A stretch of 5,668 nt of DNA from Haloferacaceae archaeon (GTDB lineage Archaea > Halobacteriota > Halobacteria > Halobacteriales > Haloferacaceae). The position numbers and the translations under genes are program-made. Below the pieces are notes generated by a model, which searched no databases, had not been told where the DNA came from, and saw nothing but the letters and a program-made list of their open reading frames with translations. This document shows, in pieces, positions 5,509-5,668 of the stretch (position 1 is its first letter; every line of letters starts with the position of its first letter). The DNA is taken from NCBI GenBank assembly GCA_028274825.1, contig JAQCMZ010000125.1:1-5668 (forward strand), given 5' to 3'.

Positions 5509-5668
5509 GAAGAGGAGTTCCGGGGGCTTGCCACTCCCAGCAGTCCCACTCAGACCATGGGCATCCCGCCAGATTCATACTGTCCGGATACTCGGTGGAA
5601 CTGGCAGACCTGACATCTCCACCACTCAGGATTCCTCCGTCGCCAGACTGCGTCTGGCGGGCAGTCAC
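5463..5668 (+). ncRNA. Second omegaRNA-like structured element (right copy, cut by the window end)
   Basis: The stem GGCGTCC (5463-5469) with GGACGCC (5490-5496) sits exactly where 4-37 folds in the left copy. Two of its outer pairs differ by compensatory change. A conserved block follows at 5507-5540 and then the hairpin CGCCAGAC-TGC-GTCTGGCG at 5641-5659. The window ends at the point where the second hairpin would begin in the left copy. The shared structure with changed bases argues for an RNA-level role in the ancestor. Inner pairs of the first stem are partly lost here (C/T, T/C and C/A mismatches), so this copy may be decaying. Confidence 0.35.

Noticed and set aside
5207..5668. A long minus-strand open frame (153 codons) across the right-hand element
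   Set aside because: It lies antisense to a structured, conserved element, is rich in Trp, Cys and Gly without the acidic bias of the real genes, and has no clear promoter. Open antisense frames are common over GC-rich sequence.

Overview
The window looks haloarchaeal (class Halobacteria). The complete proteins are rich in Asp/Glu, the 175-codon minus-strand gene has a TATA-like box about 28 bases before its ATG (the spacing of a leaderless archaeal transcript), and the two recognisable gene remnants read like families I know from haloarchaea. No replication gene, rRNA, tRNA or CRISPR array is visible. The many decayed genes and the insertion-sequence-like ends suggest an accessory region or plasmid.

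Layout. Bases 1-250 and about 5380-5668 hold two diverged copies, in the same orientation, of one structured element. I read them as the 3' end of an IS200/IS605 (IS1341-type) tnpB gene plus its overlapping structured RNA (omegaRNA, called sotRNA in Halobacterium). That identification is an inference: no transposase or nuclease catalytic motif lies in the window. The copies share hairpins, one with compensatory base changes and one with the same stem but an inverted triloop. The right copy has no tnpB body in front of it.

Bases 302-1767 carry three minus-strand genes of unknown function: a 94-aa protein with a C-terminal C2HC zinc-finger-like motif, a 75-aa protein of doubtful status, and a 175-aa acidic protein with a good promoter and repeated motifs upstream. 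Bases about 1931-2704 are a heavily frameshifted C-terminal remnant of a LarA-like (lactate racemase N-domain, DUF2088-type) protein on the plus strand.

Bases 2922-4802 encode the one large intact gene, a 626-aa fused membrane/ATPase ABC exporter. Downstream, 4989-5220 is a frameshifted remnant of a small haloarchaeal membrane protein (DUF6498-like). It is followed by a near-perfect palindrome and the right-hand tnpB-tail-like element.

The intact genes do not form an obvious pathway. The clearest picture is an exporter gene and a few small unknown genes surrounded by gene debris and flanked by direct repeats of an insertion-sequence end. I do not see a convincing new defence or metabolic system. 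The most interesting signal is the pair of covarying RNA-like ends, especially the one without its nuclease gene.
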